A DNA stretch of 47,796 nt from Sulfuriflexus sp032250955 (GCF_032250955.1 NZ_JAVVES010000016.1:1-47796); one strand, 5' to 3'; shown: positions 8,384 through 18,414, counted from the stretch's first letter. The notes: generated by a model not told the origin, from the letters alone. Translations and numbers: made by a program.

Positions 8384-8923
8384 CTATGGCCATGTCTTTA
8401 GCACTTTATAAACCACTCCTTCCGGAACGGTAAGCGATTCGATGAGGCAGAACCGGTCCACCCGCCAGTCAATCGGTTCGACCGCCATGTCGTAAAACGT
8501 TCTCACCTTGCGCATCAGGGACAGGTGCGCTGCAAACGGTCGTTCATCCAGAAGGATATCGCAGTCACGCAGCCCCTGGTTAAGGTTCATGACCAGTTGC
8601 CCCAGGGCAGCGGGAGTTTCACTCGCCCCGAGCCATAAGACCTTCGGCCGCTTGAACCAGCCGAGGTGATCAAAACGTAAGGTAAACGGTAGCACGGAAA
8701 GGGAAGCGGCCACGTGTTCTGCACAGGCGCGCTGCGCGTCACTGACCTCACCGAGAAAGGCCAGCGTGAGGTGCAGGTTGTCGAGATGCACCGCCTTGCC
8801 CTCGTGGTTTTTCCGGGCCTGGTGGAGCACATTGGCACAGGCACTGCGCACGGCATCATCCGGCCAGAGGGCAAAGAACAGGCGCTGCCTGTGTTGCGCT
8901 GTATCCGCTTCAGGCGCTGGCAT
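8384..8923 (-). CDS. thpR: RNA 2',3'-cyclic phosphodiesterase (ThpR/LigT)
   Basis: A 179-aa protein of the 2H phosphoesterase superfamily. It has the two diagnostic tetrapeptides HLTL (61-64, in HLTLAFLGEV) and HLSL (143-146, in AAHLSLMRK). These enzymes open 2',3'-cyclic phosphates on RNA ends to 2'-phosphates and can also join 2'-5' ends in vitro. The N-terminal QRLFFALWPDD is family-typical. I place the start at ATG 8923, which lies inside the pncC end and gives a 14-nt overlap. The open frame runs on upstream to 9316, but only antiparallel to pncC and without family similarity. Overlap and order suggest a pncC-thpR operon with translational coupling. Confidence 0.88.
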   Translation of the reverse strand: MPAPEADTAQHRQRLFFALWPDDAVRSACANVLHQARKNHEGKAVHLDNLHLTLAFLGEVSDAQRACAEHVAASLSVLPFTLRFDHLGWFKRPKVLWLGASETPAALGQLVMNLNQGLRDCDILLDERPFAAHLSLMRKVRTFYDMAVEPIDWRVDRFCLIESLTVPEGVVYKVLKTWP

Positions 8924-9434
8924 GGTCCTGGAGAATGTCGAGTACCCCTTGCAGACCTTTCTCAACGGCCTGCCGGCGCACGGCCTCGCGATCACCACTG
9001 AACAACTCACGGCAACTGATGGTGCGGCTGTTATGCATGACCCCGGCGACACGGTCGGCGAGACACCAGGCAAAACAGACCGTGCCCACCGGCTTCTCCC
9101 TGGTGCCGCCACTGGGACCGGCGATGCCGCTGATCGCCACCGTAATCGCGGCACGGCTCTGGGCAATGGCACCTTCAGCCATGGCCTCGACAGTGGCCTC
9201 GCTGACCTCGCCGTTAACGTCGATGACCGCGGCCGGCACGCCGAGTATCTGCTGCTTGGCATCGCGGTTATAGACGGTAAAGCCACAGTCAAACCAGGCT
9301 GAACTGCCCGGCACATCGGTCATGCACTTGGCGACCCAGCCACCGGTGCATGACTCAGCCGTGGCCATGACGATGCCCTGGCCGTTAAGTGCCTGGCCGA
9401 CGCGCTCGGCCAGCGAATAGAGAGATTTATCCAT
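8910..9434 (-). CDS. pncC: Nicotinamide-nucleotide amidase PncC (CinA C-terminal type)
   Basis: A 174-aa cytoplasmic enzyme that deamidates NMN to NaMN in pyridine nucleotide recycling. The AESCTGG motif (catalytic Ser region, near residue 27) and the SGIAGPSGGTREKPVGTV stretch are clear. Length equals that of stand-alone PncC, without the N-terminal MoaB-like domain of long CinA. In pseudomonads this gene sits close to recA and mutS; here recA is not in the window, and a large histidine-kinase gene lies between pncC and mutS. The start at 9434 has no obvious Shine-Dalgarno. Confidence 0.9.
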   Translation of the reverse strand: MDKSLYSLAERVGQALNGQGIVMATAESCTGGWVAKCMTDVPGSSAWFDCGFTVYNRDAKQQILGVPAAVIDVNGEVSEATVEAMAEGAIAQSRAAITVAISGIAGPSGGTREKPVGTVCFAWCLADRVAGVMHNSRTISCRELFSGDREAVRRQAVEKGLQGVLDILQDHASA

Positions 9435-9690
9435 TTACTTAGTGTCGCACACTGGATACGAAAAACCAGACCCCAGAGACTACGAGTTATAAATCATCCC
9501 CGTCAGTGCGTGGTTGATCGGCAGATTCTGTCAGGCTCATGGTGTCGCATGGTCTGAAACTCACGCCGGATCCTGTGGTTATCCTGAGCATGTTTTATAT
9601 TCCCCAGCAGCCTGAGATTTACCGCTTCATATTCAACAATGAGGATGCATTTATTTTTCCAGGTTTCCGGCATTCGATATCGGTCTCGGA

Positions 9691-12600
9691 TTATTCGCCC
9701 GGCGGCAGGTAAGCATCAACAACCCCCAGAAATTCCGCCACATTTATTGGCTTGGTGAGATATTCCCTGAAACCGGCGGCCTTGCCACGCTCGATATCAC
9801 GGGACATGGCACGGGCCGTAAGAGCAATTACCGGAATATTCTTAAGGTCAGGTTCTGCCTTGAGTACCTCCATCACCTGGTAACCGTCCATACCCGGCAA
9901 ATTAATATCCAGCAGGATCAGATCGGGCTGCCTCGCTGTAGCCAGCTCGATACCCAGGCCCGGCGTATGCGCCGTGGACAAGTGAATATACTTACGCCGA
10001 CCGAGTATCTGGGTCACGAGCTTGAGGTTAACCGGGTTGTCCTCGATATAAAGAATCGTGTAGTGCCAGGCATCGGTATTTTCATCTACAAGGCCATCGC
10101 CTGCACCGGCGTCTTCGCCCCGAGTGGTAGAGTGCATGGATGGCACTATCGATTCGATGGGCAGCTCGATCCAGAATGTGCTGCCAACACCCATTTCACT
10201 CTCGACGACCACACGCCCCCCCATCATCTCGATAATACGCCGGGTCAGCGTCAGGCCGATGCCGGTGCCTTCGATCTTGCTATTTTCGGCATCGAGACGA
10301 TTAAATGGCTGGAATAATTCATTGATGCGCTCTGCGGGGATACCGGGGCCTGTATCACTTACGCCGATACACAAATAATGCTCATCACTCGCCTGGATTT
10401 TCAGCTCAACACTCCCTCCTTCGCGATTATACTTGACGGCATTAGATAACAGGTTCAACAGTGCCTGCCTGAGGCGAGTGCGATCTGCGCGTACCACCAC
10501 ACCGGCCAGCCCGTGATGACTGAGGTGAATAGCGCGTTTGCTGGCCAGGGGGGTTACGAAACTCAGGCATTCCTCAACAACGGGGCATATCTCTATCTGT
10601 TCCAGTAACAGGTTAATATGACCCGACTCGACTTTGGCCAGGTCCAGTATCTCATTAATCAGGTTCAGCAGATGGTCCCCGGCCTTGCGTATCTCACGTA
10701 CATCAACCTTGTGCTCTTCAGCCAGGTTTTCTTCATATTCGAGCAATTGGCTGAAACCGATAATCGCATTCATAGGTGTGCGTAACTCATGGCTCATACT
10801 GGAAAGGAATTCTGACTTCGCCTGGTTAGCGCGTTCAGCTTCGTCACGAGCATCAGCAAGTGCCAGTTCGGCACGTTTCCGGTCATCGATGTCTTGCACC
10901 ACGCCCAGCATCTGCAGGGGCTTGCCTTTATCATCGCGAACCACATCACCGCGTTCCAGTAACCAGCGTACGGTTCCGTCCTGCCACTGCACGCGGTGCT
11001 CGATCTCGTAAGGAATATCCTGTTCAATGCAGGCATTGATAGCATTTACCACCGCCTCGCGATCATCAGGATGTACTGCCGCCAGGAAATTATCATAGGT
11101 GGTTTCCACATCACCCTCTACATAGCCGAACAGCGGCGCAATACGCTCCGACCAATACAACTCACCGGTCTGAATATTCCATTCCCAGGTGCCGATGTTG
11201 GCAAACATCTGACCGCGGCGCAGCCGCTCCTTGTGATGTGCCATTGCCTGCTCGACCCGACGCCGCTCGAGTTCCGCAACAATGCGGCTGGCAAAAATCT
11301 GCAACACGGCGATTCGCCTGCTCGCATCGACAAGAGGTTCATCATCCATGATCACCACATAGCCAAGGATCCCCTCTTGCGAATGCAACGGGACGCCAAT
11401 AAAGCTTTCAATACCCTTTTCAGCCAACCAGGTATCTTCAGGAAAGCGTGCCGCCACATTATCGGCAAAGCTTGTTATCGTGCCATCCAGCAGGCGTTCA
11501 CAAGCGCTGCCTTTAATCGCGTAACTGAAGTTTTCGATATTTTTATCCGTATCCCAGAATGCCATGGTCCGGAACCGGGAAGCATCGTGCTGATCATGCT
11601 CGACAATAAAACCGATACGCACACGGCAGGCCCGCGCCAGACCCTCAGCCACTTTTGCAAAGAATACCTGGCCGGTTACCGGTGCCGTGCTTTCCACCAT
11701 GACCTGCAACGCCGCCTCGTGTTCCTTGACATCGGTGATCTCGGTACGGATAGATACATATTGATAGGGCTTGCCATCAGCCCCCATAAACGGGGTAATC
11801 GTCGAAGCCACCCAGTACAGACTGCCATCCTTGCGTCGGTTACAGACATCACCCTGCCAGGTCCTGCCCTCAGATACGGTAAGCCATAAGTCACGAAAAA
11901 ATTCGGACGGATGAATATCGGATTTGATCAGACGGTGGTTTTGCCCGAGTATTTCATTACGCTGGTAACCACTGATCTCACAAAATTTATCATTAACCTG
12001 GATGATATCGCCACTGGCATCAGTAACACTGACAACCGCGTGCCGATTGACCGACCGATGCTCACGTTCGCGCTCATAGAGGCTGTTCTTCAGGCGATGC
12101 TGTATCACCTTATTCTGACGCGCACGCCGGACCCGGGCAGTAACAGCGGAAATCAAATGCTCCGCTTGAACGGGCTTGACGAGAAAATCATCCCCACCCA
12201 GGTTAAGCGCCAACAATTGCTGGGACATGTCCGTCTCGGCCGAGAGGAAAATAATCGGTGTCTGCAGTTGTACATCCTGCTCACGCAGAACTGCTGCCAG
12301 TTCCAGGCCGCTGGCATCCGGCATATAAACATCCATCAGAATCACGTCAGGCGAAAATTCTTCAACAGCCTCCAGGGTCTTCAGTGGTTCCGACAGGGCA
12401 TAAACGTTCATGCCGGCACTACGCAGGATGGCGGACTCGACTTCCAGCAATTGCGGGTCATCGTCCACCAACAGTACGCGATAAGGTTGTCCCGGCTGGC
12501 GTCCCGATACAACTTCGAGTACATCAAGCACCCGGCTTGTCTCGTACGGCTTGGTGATATAGCGGCAAGCCCCCGCTCGAAACGCCTTCAGCCTGGATAG

Positions 12601-13254
12601 CAGGTCATCACGCACCGAAATAACCACCACCGGGATCCCGTTCTTGCCCAGGTTAAGTTCGGTTATCAATTCGATGCCGGCATCTTCACCCTCTGGAAAG
12701 ACCAGGTCCATCAAAACAACGACCGGACGCTCACTATCGTTACGTAAAAAAGCCGTGCGAAAGGCAGCTGCGGAGGTGAACGCCTCGACCCGGTAACCCT
12801 CATCCTGCAAGGCATGCCTCAGCAATATCGCCTGCTCTGCATCCTCTTCCACCAGGTGAATCAAGGGTGACTGATTAGTCTGTGTGACTAATTCGGGGGC
12901 TGTCAGATTGGCAACGTTACTGTTCTGCGCAACCCGCACCAGGGCATCGATTCGCACAAATGCCGCATTCACGCCCCGCCACTGCGCCGCAGTAAGAGCT
13001 GTGCCGGTTTGAGAGACAGTCGATAACAGGACTTCCATATTCCGTGCCGCTCTGGATAATGAATGCAGGCCGTGCGTATCGGCCGAGCCAATCAGGCCAT
13101 GTACAAGACGATGTAGTGTTCGGGCCTCTTCCTCTTGCCAGCTTGCCGTTTCGAGAGACTGACAGTGGCCGCGAATAGCCTCCAGCCGGAGAGGAAGCTG
13201 CTCGATGAACTGCCAGCGAAGCTTGGCAAGTACTTCGGATACAGATTCTGTCAT
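9691..13254 (-). CDS. Hybrid histidine kinase HPt-REC-REC-PAS-GAF-PAS-HK-REC
   Basis: A 1187-aa multidomain sensor with no transmembrane segment, so probably cytoplasmic. Domains in order: HPt (about 1-110, phospho-His H52 in VHGLIGSADTHG); REC1 (130-250, D183); REC2 (258-375, D308 in ILMDVYMP); PAS (400-510); GAF (515-665); PAS (680-795); HisKA (813-880, H822 in SMSHELRTPMN); HATPase (925-1032, N938, DTGPGIP at 967, GTGIG at 996); REC3 (1065-1185, D1116). All phospho-acceptor positions look intact. The first receiver has EED instead of the usual DD pair. A phosphorelay H822 to D1116 or D308 to H52 is plausible within one chain. No response regulator gene lies beside it. The start at 13254 has GAGGA 7 nt upstream. 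The output is unknown; the closely linked c-di-GMP genes are candidates only by proximity. Confidence 0.88.
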   Translation of the reverse strand: MTESVSEVLAKLRWQFIEQLPLRLEAIRGHCQSLETASWQEEEARTLHRLVHGLIGSADTHGLHSLSRAARNMEVLLSTVSQTGTALTAAQWRGVNAAFVRIDALVRVAQNSNVANLTAPELVTQTNQSPLIHLVEEDAEQAILLRHALQDEGYRVEAFTSAAAFRTAFLRNDSERPVVVLMDLVFPEGEDAGIELITELNLGKNGIPVVVISVRDDLLSRLKAFRAGACRYITKPYETSRVLDVLEVVSGRQPGQPYRVLLVDDDPQLLEVESAILRSAGMNVYALSEPLKTLEAVEEFSPDVILMDVYMPDASGLELAAVLREQDVQLQTPIIFLSAETDMSQQLLALNLGGDDFLVKPVQAEHLISAVTARVRRARQNKVIQHRLKNSLYEREREHRSVNRHAVVSVTDASGDIIQVNDKFCEISGYQRNEILGQNHRLIKSDIHPSEFFRDLWLTVSEGRTWQGDVCNRRKDGSLYWVASTITPFMGADGKPYQYVSIRTEITDVKEHEAALQVMVESTAPVTGQVFFAKVAEGLARACRVRIGFIVEHDQHDASRFRTMAFWDTDKNIENFSYAIKGSACERLLDGTITSFADNVAARFPEDTWLAEKGIESFIGVPLHSQEGILGYVVIMDDEPLVDASRRIAVLQIFASRIVAELERRRVEQAMAHHKERLRRGQMFANIGTWEWNIQTGELYWSERIAPLFGYVEGDVETTYDNFLAAVHPDDREAVVNAINACIEQDIPYEIEHRVQWQDGTVRWLLERGDVVRDDKGKPLQMLGVVQDIDDRKRAELALADARDEAERANQAKSEFLSSMSHELRTPMNAIIGFSQLLEYEENLAEEHKVDVREIRKAGDHLLNLINEILDLAKVESGHINLLLEQIEICPVVEECLSFVTPLASKRAIHLSHHGLAGVVVRADRTRLRQALLNLLSNAVKYNREGGSVELKIQASDEHYLCIGVSDTGPGIPAERINELFQPFNRLDAENSKIEGTGIGLTLTRRIIEMMGGRVVVESEMGVGSTFWIELPIESIVPSMHSTTRGEDAGAGDGLVDENTDAWHYTILYIEDNPVNLKLVTQILGRRKYIHLSTAHTPGLGIELATARQPDLILLDINLPGMDGYQVMEVLKAEPDLKNIPVIALTARAMSRDIERGKAAGFREYLTKPINVAEFLGVVDAYLPPGE

Positions 13255-13590
13255 AGGATGGTCCTCGGATATGCGCGTTAATAACTCTTGTTCTTGCTTC
13301 TTTATTTAAATAATTAGCGTTTAAGGTATAACCATGCTGGAAAAGTGCAGCCGATGAAATAATAGCCGCGCTGGCTTCGGGGTTCGGGAAACGATTTGCC
13401 ACGAACAGAAAGGTATTTTCAGCTTAATTAAGCTATAGTTTTCTCGGCCTGAAATCTTGCCGCTCCGTGAAGGAATCTGGCCCATTTTTGCTCTTTCTTT
13501 ACTGGTTCTTGATAAAGTAGACACATCAACCACAATTTAATTCAGTCTTTAGCCTGAAAAATACTGAATAACGATAATTAATCGATAAAT
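13255..13590. other. Divergent intergenic region, hybrid kinase / mutS
   Basis: A 336-bp stretch without a convincing gene. It is AT-rich and must hold the promoters of both the minus-strand kinase and the plus-strand mutS. Minus-strand open frames in it have no recognisable content. mutS has no clear Shine-Dalgarno; the 20 bases before its ATG are almost all A and T. Confidence 0.5.
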
Positions 13591-16149
13591 ATGTCAGACG
13601 CAGTGCAGAAAAAATCAGCCCCACACACGCCGATGATGCAGCAGTTCCTGCGCATCAAGGCCGATTACCCGGATACGCTGCTGTTCTATCGCATGGGCGA
13701 TTTTTACGAGCTGTTTTTCGATGATGCCCGTTATGCGGCCAAACTGCTCGACATCACCCTGACCCGGCGCGGCCAGTCGGCGGGTGAGCCGATCCCCATG
13801 GCCGGTGTGCCCTATCATGCCGTAGAGGGATACCTCGCCCGCCTGCTTAAACTCGGCGAGAGCGTGGCCATCTGTGAACAGATCGGTGACCCGGCAACCT
13901 CGAAAGGCCCGGTCGAGCGCAAGGTGGTACGCATCATCACCCCCGGCACGGTCACTGATGAGGCCCTGCTCGACGAGCGCCGCGATAACCTGCTCGCCGC
14001 CGTGCATCAACACGAAAATGGTTTTGGCCTGGCGACACTGGATATAGGCAGCGGCCGGTTTTGCGTGGTAGAGGTCGACTCAGCCACCGCCCTGGCCAGC
14101 GAATTGCAGCGCCTGCAACCAGTGGAGTGCCTGGTGACCGAAAACGCGCCGTTGCCGCTGGCGCTTACCTGCCAGCGTGAACTGGCCCCGTGGTATTTCG
14201 AATACCAGGCCGCGCAGCATCGCCTCTGCGAGCAATTCGCCACCCGGGACCTGCACGGCTTCGGCTGTGAGGAACTGAAACTGGCCATTTGCGCCGCCGG
14301 CGCGCTGTTGCAATACACGCAGGAGACCCAGCGCACGACCCTGCCCCATATCAATGCCCTGCACATCGAGGCTCCCGCCGACAGTATCGTGCTCGACGCC
14401 GCCACACGCCGAAACCTGGAGATAGACACGAATCTTTCCGGTGGTCTGGAACACACCCTGCGCGCGGTCATGGACCAGACCGCCACGGCGATGGGTTCCC
14501 GGCTGTTGCAACGCTGGTTGAACCGGCCCGTGCGCGATCACGCGCTCCTCAATGGCCGGTATGCCGCGATCACACGCCTGCGTGAAAACCATGACTGGCA
14601 AGCCTGCGCCGAGACCCTGCGTGGCTTCGCTGACATGCAACGCATCCTTGCGCGCATCGCCCTGCGTTCGGCCCGGCCCCGCGACCTGTCGGCCTTGCGG
14701 GACAGCCTCGGCCTGTTGCCGACGCTGAAACAACAGCTCGAAGTATTCAGGCAGAAGAGCGACCTGCTGGCCGAACTGAATCGACACATTGACCCGCAGC
14801 CCGTCCTCTACCAGCAACTCGAGGCGGCGATCATCGACATGCCACCCGTGGTCTTGCGTGATGGCGGGGTCATCGCCGAGGGCTATGACACCGAACTCGA
14901 TGAACTGCGTGCCCTGAGCCGGGATGCTGATCAGTACCTGCTCGACCTCGAGCAACGTGAACGCAAACGCACCGGCATCGCCACCCTCAAGGTCGGATAC
15001 AACCGCGTGCATGGTTACTATATCGAGATCGGCAAGGCGCAAAATACCGACCGCATCCCGCCCGAGTACGTACGCCGCCAGACCCTCAAGGCCGCCGAGC
15101 GCTTCATCCTGCCGGAATTGAAGGCATTTGAAGACAAGGTCCTGAGTAGCCACGAACGCGCCCTGGCTCGGGAAAAGGCCCTGTACGCCGCGCTTCTCGA
15201 GGATATTGCCGCAGATCTCGCCGGTCTGCAGGCTACCGCAGGGGCCGTCGCCGAACTGGATGTGCTGCAGAATCTCGCCGAACGTGCTGAGAACATGCAG
15301 TTTATTGCGCCGAAACTAAGCCAAACGGCTGGCATTGATATCCGGGCCGGGCGGCACATCGTGGTCGAACAGGCCCAGGATGGCCCGTTTATCGCCAACG
15401 ATACCCGACTGGACCGTGAGCGGCGGATGTTGATCGTGACCGGACCGAATATGGGCGGCAAATCAACCTATATGCGCCAGGTGGCCCTGCTCGTTATTCT
15501 CGCCCACATTGGTAGCCATATCCCGGCAGTTTCAGCGACAATCGGCCCCATAGACCGCATTTTCACCCGCATTGGTGCCTCGGATGACCTGGCTGGCGGG
15601 CGCTCGACCTTCATGGTCGAGATGACCGAGACCGCCAACATCCTGCATAACGCCAGCGCCCAAAGCCTCGTGCTCATGGATGAGATTGGCCGCGGCACCA
15701 GCACCTATGATGGCCTGGCGCTGGCCTGGGCCTGTGCCGAGAAACTGGGTGAGGCCGACGGCCCCTTTACCCTGTTTGCGACACATTACTTCGAACTGAC
15801 CCGGCTGCCCGAGGCGCACCACGGCCTTGCCAATGTGCATTTTGATGCCGCCGAGCATGACCAGGGTATTGTTTTTCTTCATGAACTCAAGGAAGGGCCG
15901 GCCAGCCGCAGCTACGGCCTGCAGGTAGCTGCCCTCGCCGGGCTACCCCGAGACGTCCTTGCGCAGGCCCAACTACACCTGAACCGGCTGGAAAATTCCC
16001 CCGCCAAGCCGATCCCCTCAACCGCAACAGCGCAAGCCGCTGACCCTGTCCGCGAGGCACTGGCCGGTCTGCAACCGGATGAAATGACTCCGAAACAGGC
16101 CCTCGATGCCCTCTACCAGCTGCAACAACAGCTCGAAAGCGAACAATAA
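13591..16149 (+). CDS. mutS: DNA mismatch repair protein MutS
   Basis: An 852-aa protein, against about 853 in E. coli. It recognises base mismatches and small loops and recruits MutL. The mismatch-reading F-x-E motif is at F38-Y39-E40 (RMGDFYELFFD). The core, lever and clamp domains run through the middle. The ABC ATPase has a Walker A at about residue 618 (TGPNMGGKSTYMRQ), a Walker B LVLMDEIGRGTS and the TLFATHYFEL switch His. The C-terminal tail has the short MutS tetramerisation-type helix region (EMTPKQALDALYQLQ). It is intact by all visible criteria. It is followed by the Wsp-type operon rather than directly by fdxA. Confidence 0.98.
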   Translation: MSDAVQKKSAPHTPMMQQFLRIKADYPDTLLFYRMGDFYELFFDDARYAAKLLDITLTRRGQSAGEPIPMAGVPYHAVEGYLARLLKLGESVAICEQIGDPATSKGPVERKVVRIITPGTVTDEALLDERRDNLLAAVHQHENGFGLATLDIGSGRFCVVEVDSATALASELQRLQPVECLVTENAPLPLALTCQRELAPWYFEYQAAQHRLCEQFATRDLHGFGCEELKLAICAAGALLQYTQETQRTTLPHINALHIEAPADSIVLDAATRRNLEIDTNLSGGLEHTLRAVMDQTATAMGSRLLQRWLNRPVRDHALLNGRYAAITRLRENHDWQACAETLRGFADMQRILARIALRSARPRDLSALRDSLGLLPTLKQQLEVFRQKSDLLAELNRHIDPQPVLYQQLEAAIIDMPPVVLRDGGVIAEGYDTELDELRALSRDADQYLLDLEQRERKRTGIATLKVGYNRVHGYYIEIGKAQNTDRIPPEYVRRQTLKAAERFILPELKAFEDKVLSSHERALAREKALYAALLEDIAADLAGLQATAGAVAELDVLQNLAERAENMQFIAPKLSQTAGIDIRAGRHIVVEQAQDGPFIANDTRLDRERRMLIVTGPNMGGKSTYMRQVALLVILAHIGSHIPAVSATIGPIDRIFTRIGASDDLAGGRSTFMVEMTETANILHNASAQSLVLMDEIGRGTSTYDGLALAWACAEKLGEADGPFTLFATHYFELTRLPEAHHGLANVHFDAAEHDQGIVFLHELKEGPASRSYGLQVAALAGLPRDVLAQAQLHLNRLENSPAKPIPSTATAQAADPVREALAGLQPDEMTPKQALDALYQLQQQLESEQ

Positions 16150-16228
16150 GCCGTTAATAAAGCCCTTTCAGTGGCAGCAATATCCCCTTGATCTATATTT
16201 AAGTTACTCATCCCGCTGCCGATAGAAA

Positions 16229-16257
16229 TTAGCAGTCAACTACTAAATAAGTATAAA
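16229..16257 (+). promoter_or_regulatory. Candidate promoter of the Wsp-type operon
   Basis: TTAGCA (16229-16234), 17-nt spacer, TATAAA (16252-16257), about 36 nt before the first receptor start. It matches the sigma-70 consensus at 4/6 and 5/6 positions. The region between mutS and the receptor is AT-rich. I looked for and did not find a good sigma-54 site. Confidence 0.4.
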
Positions 16258-16293
16258 TCAACCAGCCCGGCGACCTTTATATTAGGAAACAGC

Positions 16294-18414
16294 TTGAATA
16301 TTCAATCCTTAACCACCTTGTCCCTGCAAAAACGGATTACCCTCATCGCCCTTCTCGGCATGCTGCTGGTGGCCGTGACAATGGCCATCGCTGACCGGCT
16401 GACCTACCGGGCTGCAGAGGTGCGTTTTAACCACGCCCAGCTGCAAACGCAAAACATGCTCTGGCAGCGCATTCTAAAGGATCAGTTCGAGCAGAACGCC
16501 CTGGGCATGGCCAGCCTGCGCCGGGAGCGTTTTATCAGCAAGGCCCTTGTTGAAAATGATAAGGCGCAGTTGCAGGAACGCGCCGATAATCTATACAACA
16601 ACCTGCTGGCCAGTGAAATTCTGCAACACATGCAAATTACCAACAAGCATGCCGAAGTGGTTTACCGAACCGATGGCATTGAGTATGCAGGCAAGAGCCG
16701 CATGGCCGTTATTGCCCAGACCCTGGCCTCAAGCAAGGTAGTCAGTGACATTGGTACAGATGCGAATGGTGATATCAACACGATTACCAGTTTCCCGCTT
16801 TTTACCAATGGTGAACTGATCGGTAGCGGGGTCTTCATCCAGAGCCTGCGGCCAGCTGTAGAAGCCTTGATCAATAAAGACCGTGACGATGCGAAAAGAA
16901 CAGATCCATCCAATCTGCTTGAGGCCTTTGTCATCAGAGCGGACGGGGAACCACAGTACACCTCGAATAAAGAACTCTATAATGCCTTTAATGAAAAATT
17001 TAAAAACCTCGATACAAAATCCATTCAGTACCTTCATGCCGCAGACAAGGTATATACCGTTTCATTGAGTCCGTTATTCACTGCCGACAATGTGAGGCTC
17101 GGAAACCTTATCGTCGCACGTGATACTACAACACAATATATGGCTAACCAGAATGCGCAATGGCTGGCCTATTCGTTAATCGCATTGGGCATTCTTGTGA
17201 CAGCCGCCTTTCTCCTGATTTATATCCGGCGGTCTTTCCATCCCATGGTAAATCTGCTTGCTACTGTACGCAATCTGCATGCGGGTGACATTGATGCCCG
17301 TGCAAGCATCTCGCGCATGGATGAGATTGGCCGGCTTAGTTCGGCATTCAATGACATGGCCGACAACATGGCCGAGGTCATTAATCATGAACGTGAGGGC
17401 AAGGAGGATCTTGAGGAACGGATCAATATCCTGCTCGAAGTTGTGCAGAAAGTCAGCGACGGCGATCTGAGTGCCGAGATGATGGTCTTTAGCGGCACAG
17501 ATGAAATCGATCAGCTTGCCCGCGGTATTGGAAACATGATCAACAGTCTCAACCAGCTGGTGTCACAGGTGCAGCAGGCCGGCATCCAGGTCACCAGTTC
17601 CGCCACCGAGATCGCGGCCACCGCCAACCAGCAGCAGGCCACGGTCACCGAACAGGCCGCCGCCACGCAGCAAATCATGGCCACCGCCACCGAGATCTCG
17701 GCGACCTCGCGGGAGCTGGCCTCGACCATGCGCGAGGTCGCCGGCGTTGCTGACCAGACCGCGCACTCCGCCACCGACGGCCAGCAGGCCCTCACCAGCA
17801 TGGAGTCCACCATGCGCCTGATGAGCGAGGCCACCGCCTCGATTACCTCGAAGCTCGCTGTGCTCAGTGAGAAGGCCGCCAATATCAATACCGTGGTCAC
17901 CACCATCACCAAGGTCGCCGACCAGACCAACCTGCTCTCGCTGAACGCCGCCATCGAGGCGGAAAAGGCCGGCGAGTACGGACTGGGCTTCTCCGTTGTC
18001 GCTACCGAGATCCGCCGACTTGCCGACCAGACGGCTGTCGCCACCTGGGATATCGAGCAGATGGTCAAGGAGATGCAGTCGGCCGTGAGTGCCGGGGTCA
18101 TGGGTATGGACAAGTTCTCTGAAGAGGTGACCCGCGGCGTGCAGGATGTACAGCAGATCAGTGGCCAGCTGGCCCGTATCATTGACGATGTGCAGACCCT
18201 GACACCGCGCTTTGAAACCGTTAATGAAGGCATGCAGAGCCAGAGCCTCGGTGCACAGCAAATCTCCGAGGGCATGGTCCAGCTTAACGAGGCCGCGCAG
18301 CAGACCGTCGAGTCCCTGCGCCAGTCCTCAGCCTCTATCGATACACTCAAGAACGCCGCGCATGACCTGCAGAAAGGCGTGTCGAAGTTCAACACCAGTC
18401 CACATAGAGCCTGA
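16294..18414 (+). CDS. Methyl-accepting receptor 1 of Wsp-type system (WspA-like)
   Basis: A 706-aa inner-membrane chemoreceptor. It uses a TTG start with AGGA 6 nt upstream; no ATG is available before the first membrane helix. TM1 is about 14-33, the periplasmic sensor 34-290 (Cache-like, with ITSFPLFTNGELIGSGVF), and TM2 about 291-311. Two HAMP units follow (about 312-365 and 372-425), then the coiled-coil signalling domain. The hairpin tip reads EAEKAGEYGLGFSVVATEIRR (about 555-575), with two neighbouring features (RLADQTAVATWDIEQM) that I recall from WspA-type receptors. From 17536 to 18392 the DNA is nearly identical to receptor 2. No CheR-tethering pentapeptide ends the protein. In the Pseudomonas Wsp model such receptors respond to surface contact or envelope stress and drive c-di-GMP synthesis. 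The ligand here is unknown. Confidence 0.9.
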   Translation: MNIQSLTTLSLQKRITLIALLGMLLVAVTMAIADRLTYRAAEVRFNHAQLQTQNMLWQRILKDQFEQNALGMASLRRERFISKALVENDKAQLQERADNLYNNLLASEILQHMQITNKHAEVVYRTDGIEYAGKSRMAVIAQTLASSKVVSDIGTDANGDINTITSFPLFTNGELIGSGVFIQSLRPAVEALINKDRDDAKRTDPSNLLEAFVIRADGEPQYTSNKELYNAFNEKFKNLDTKSIQYLHAADKVYTVSLSPLFTADNVRLGNLIVARDTTTQYMANQNAQWLAYSLIALGILVTAAFLLIYIRRSFHPMVNLLATVRNLHAGDIDARASISRMDEIGRLSSAFNDMADNMAEVINHEREGKEDLEERINILLEVVQKVSDGDLSAEMMVFSGTDEIDQLARGIGNMINSLNQLVSQVQQAGIQVTSSATEIAATANQQQATVTEQAAATQQIMATATEISATSRELASTMREVAGVADQTAHSATDGQQALTSMESTMRLMSEATASITSKLAVLSEKAANINTVVTTITKVADQTNLLSLNAAIEAEKAGEYGLGFSVVATEIRRLADQTAVATWDIEQMVKEMQSAVSAGVMGMDKFSEEVTRGVQDVQQISGQLARIIDDVQTLTPRFETVNEGMQSQSLGAQQISEGMVQLNEAAQQTVESLRQSSASIDTLKNAAHDLQKGVSKFNTSPHRA
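17536..18392 (+). repeat. Receptor signalling-domain repeat, copy 1
   Basis: 857 bp that match 19800-20656 (offset 2264) with only nine substitutions, by my reading: 17781, 18051, 18174, 18177, 18222, 18255, 18300, 18340 and 18342. The predicted proteins differ at one residue (Asp/Asn in SIDTL versus SINTL). The boundaries are sharp: sequence similarity drops at once on both sides. Confidence 0.95.

Noticed and set aside
8924..9316. N-terminal extension of the thpR frame
   Set aside because: It lies wholly within pncC in another frame; no similarity to ThpR proteins.
12917..13533. Minus-strand open frames around the kinase start and the kinase-mutS spacer
   Set aside because: No recognisable content; part overlaps the kinase HPt domain in another frame.
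14080..15153. Minus-strand open frame of 357 codons
   Set aside because: It is antisense to mutS; a shadow of codon bias.
16150..16293. Sigma-54 promoter ahead of the Wsp operon (TGGCAG at about 16171)
   Set aside because: The expected GC element at the right distance is missing.
17511..18395. Minus-strand frames of 200-290 codons opposite both receptors
   Set aside because: They arise from the Ala/Thr/Ser-rich receptor coiled coil and are repeated in both copies because the DNA is repeated.
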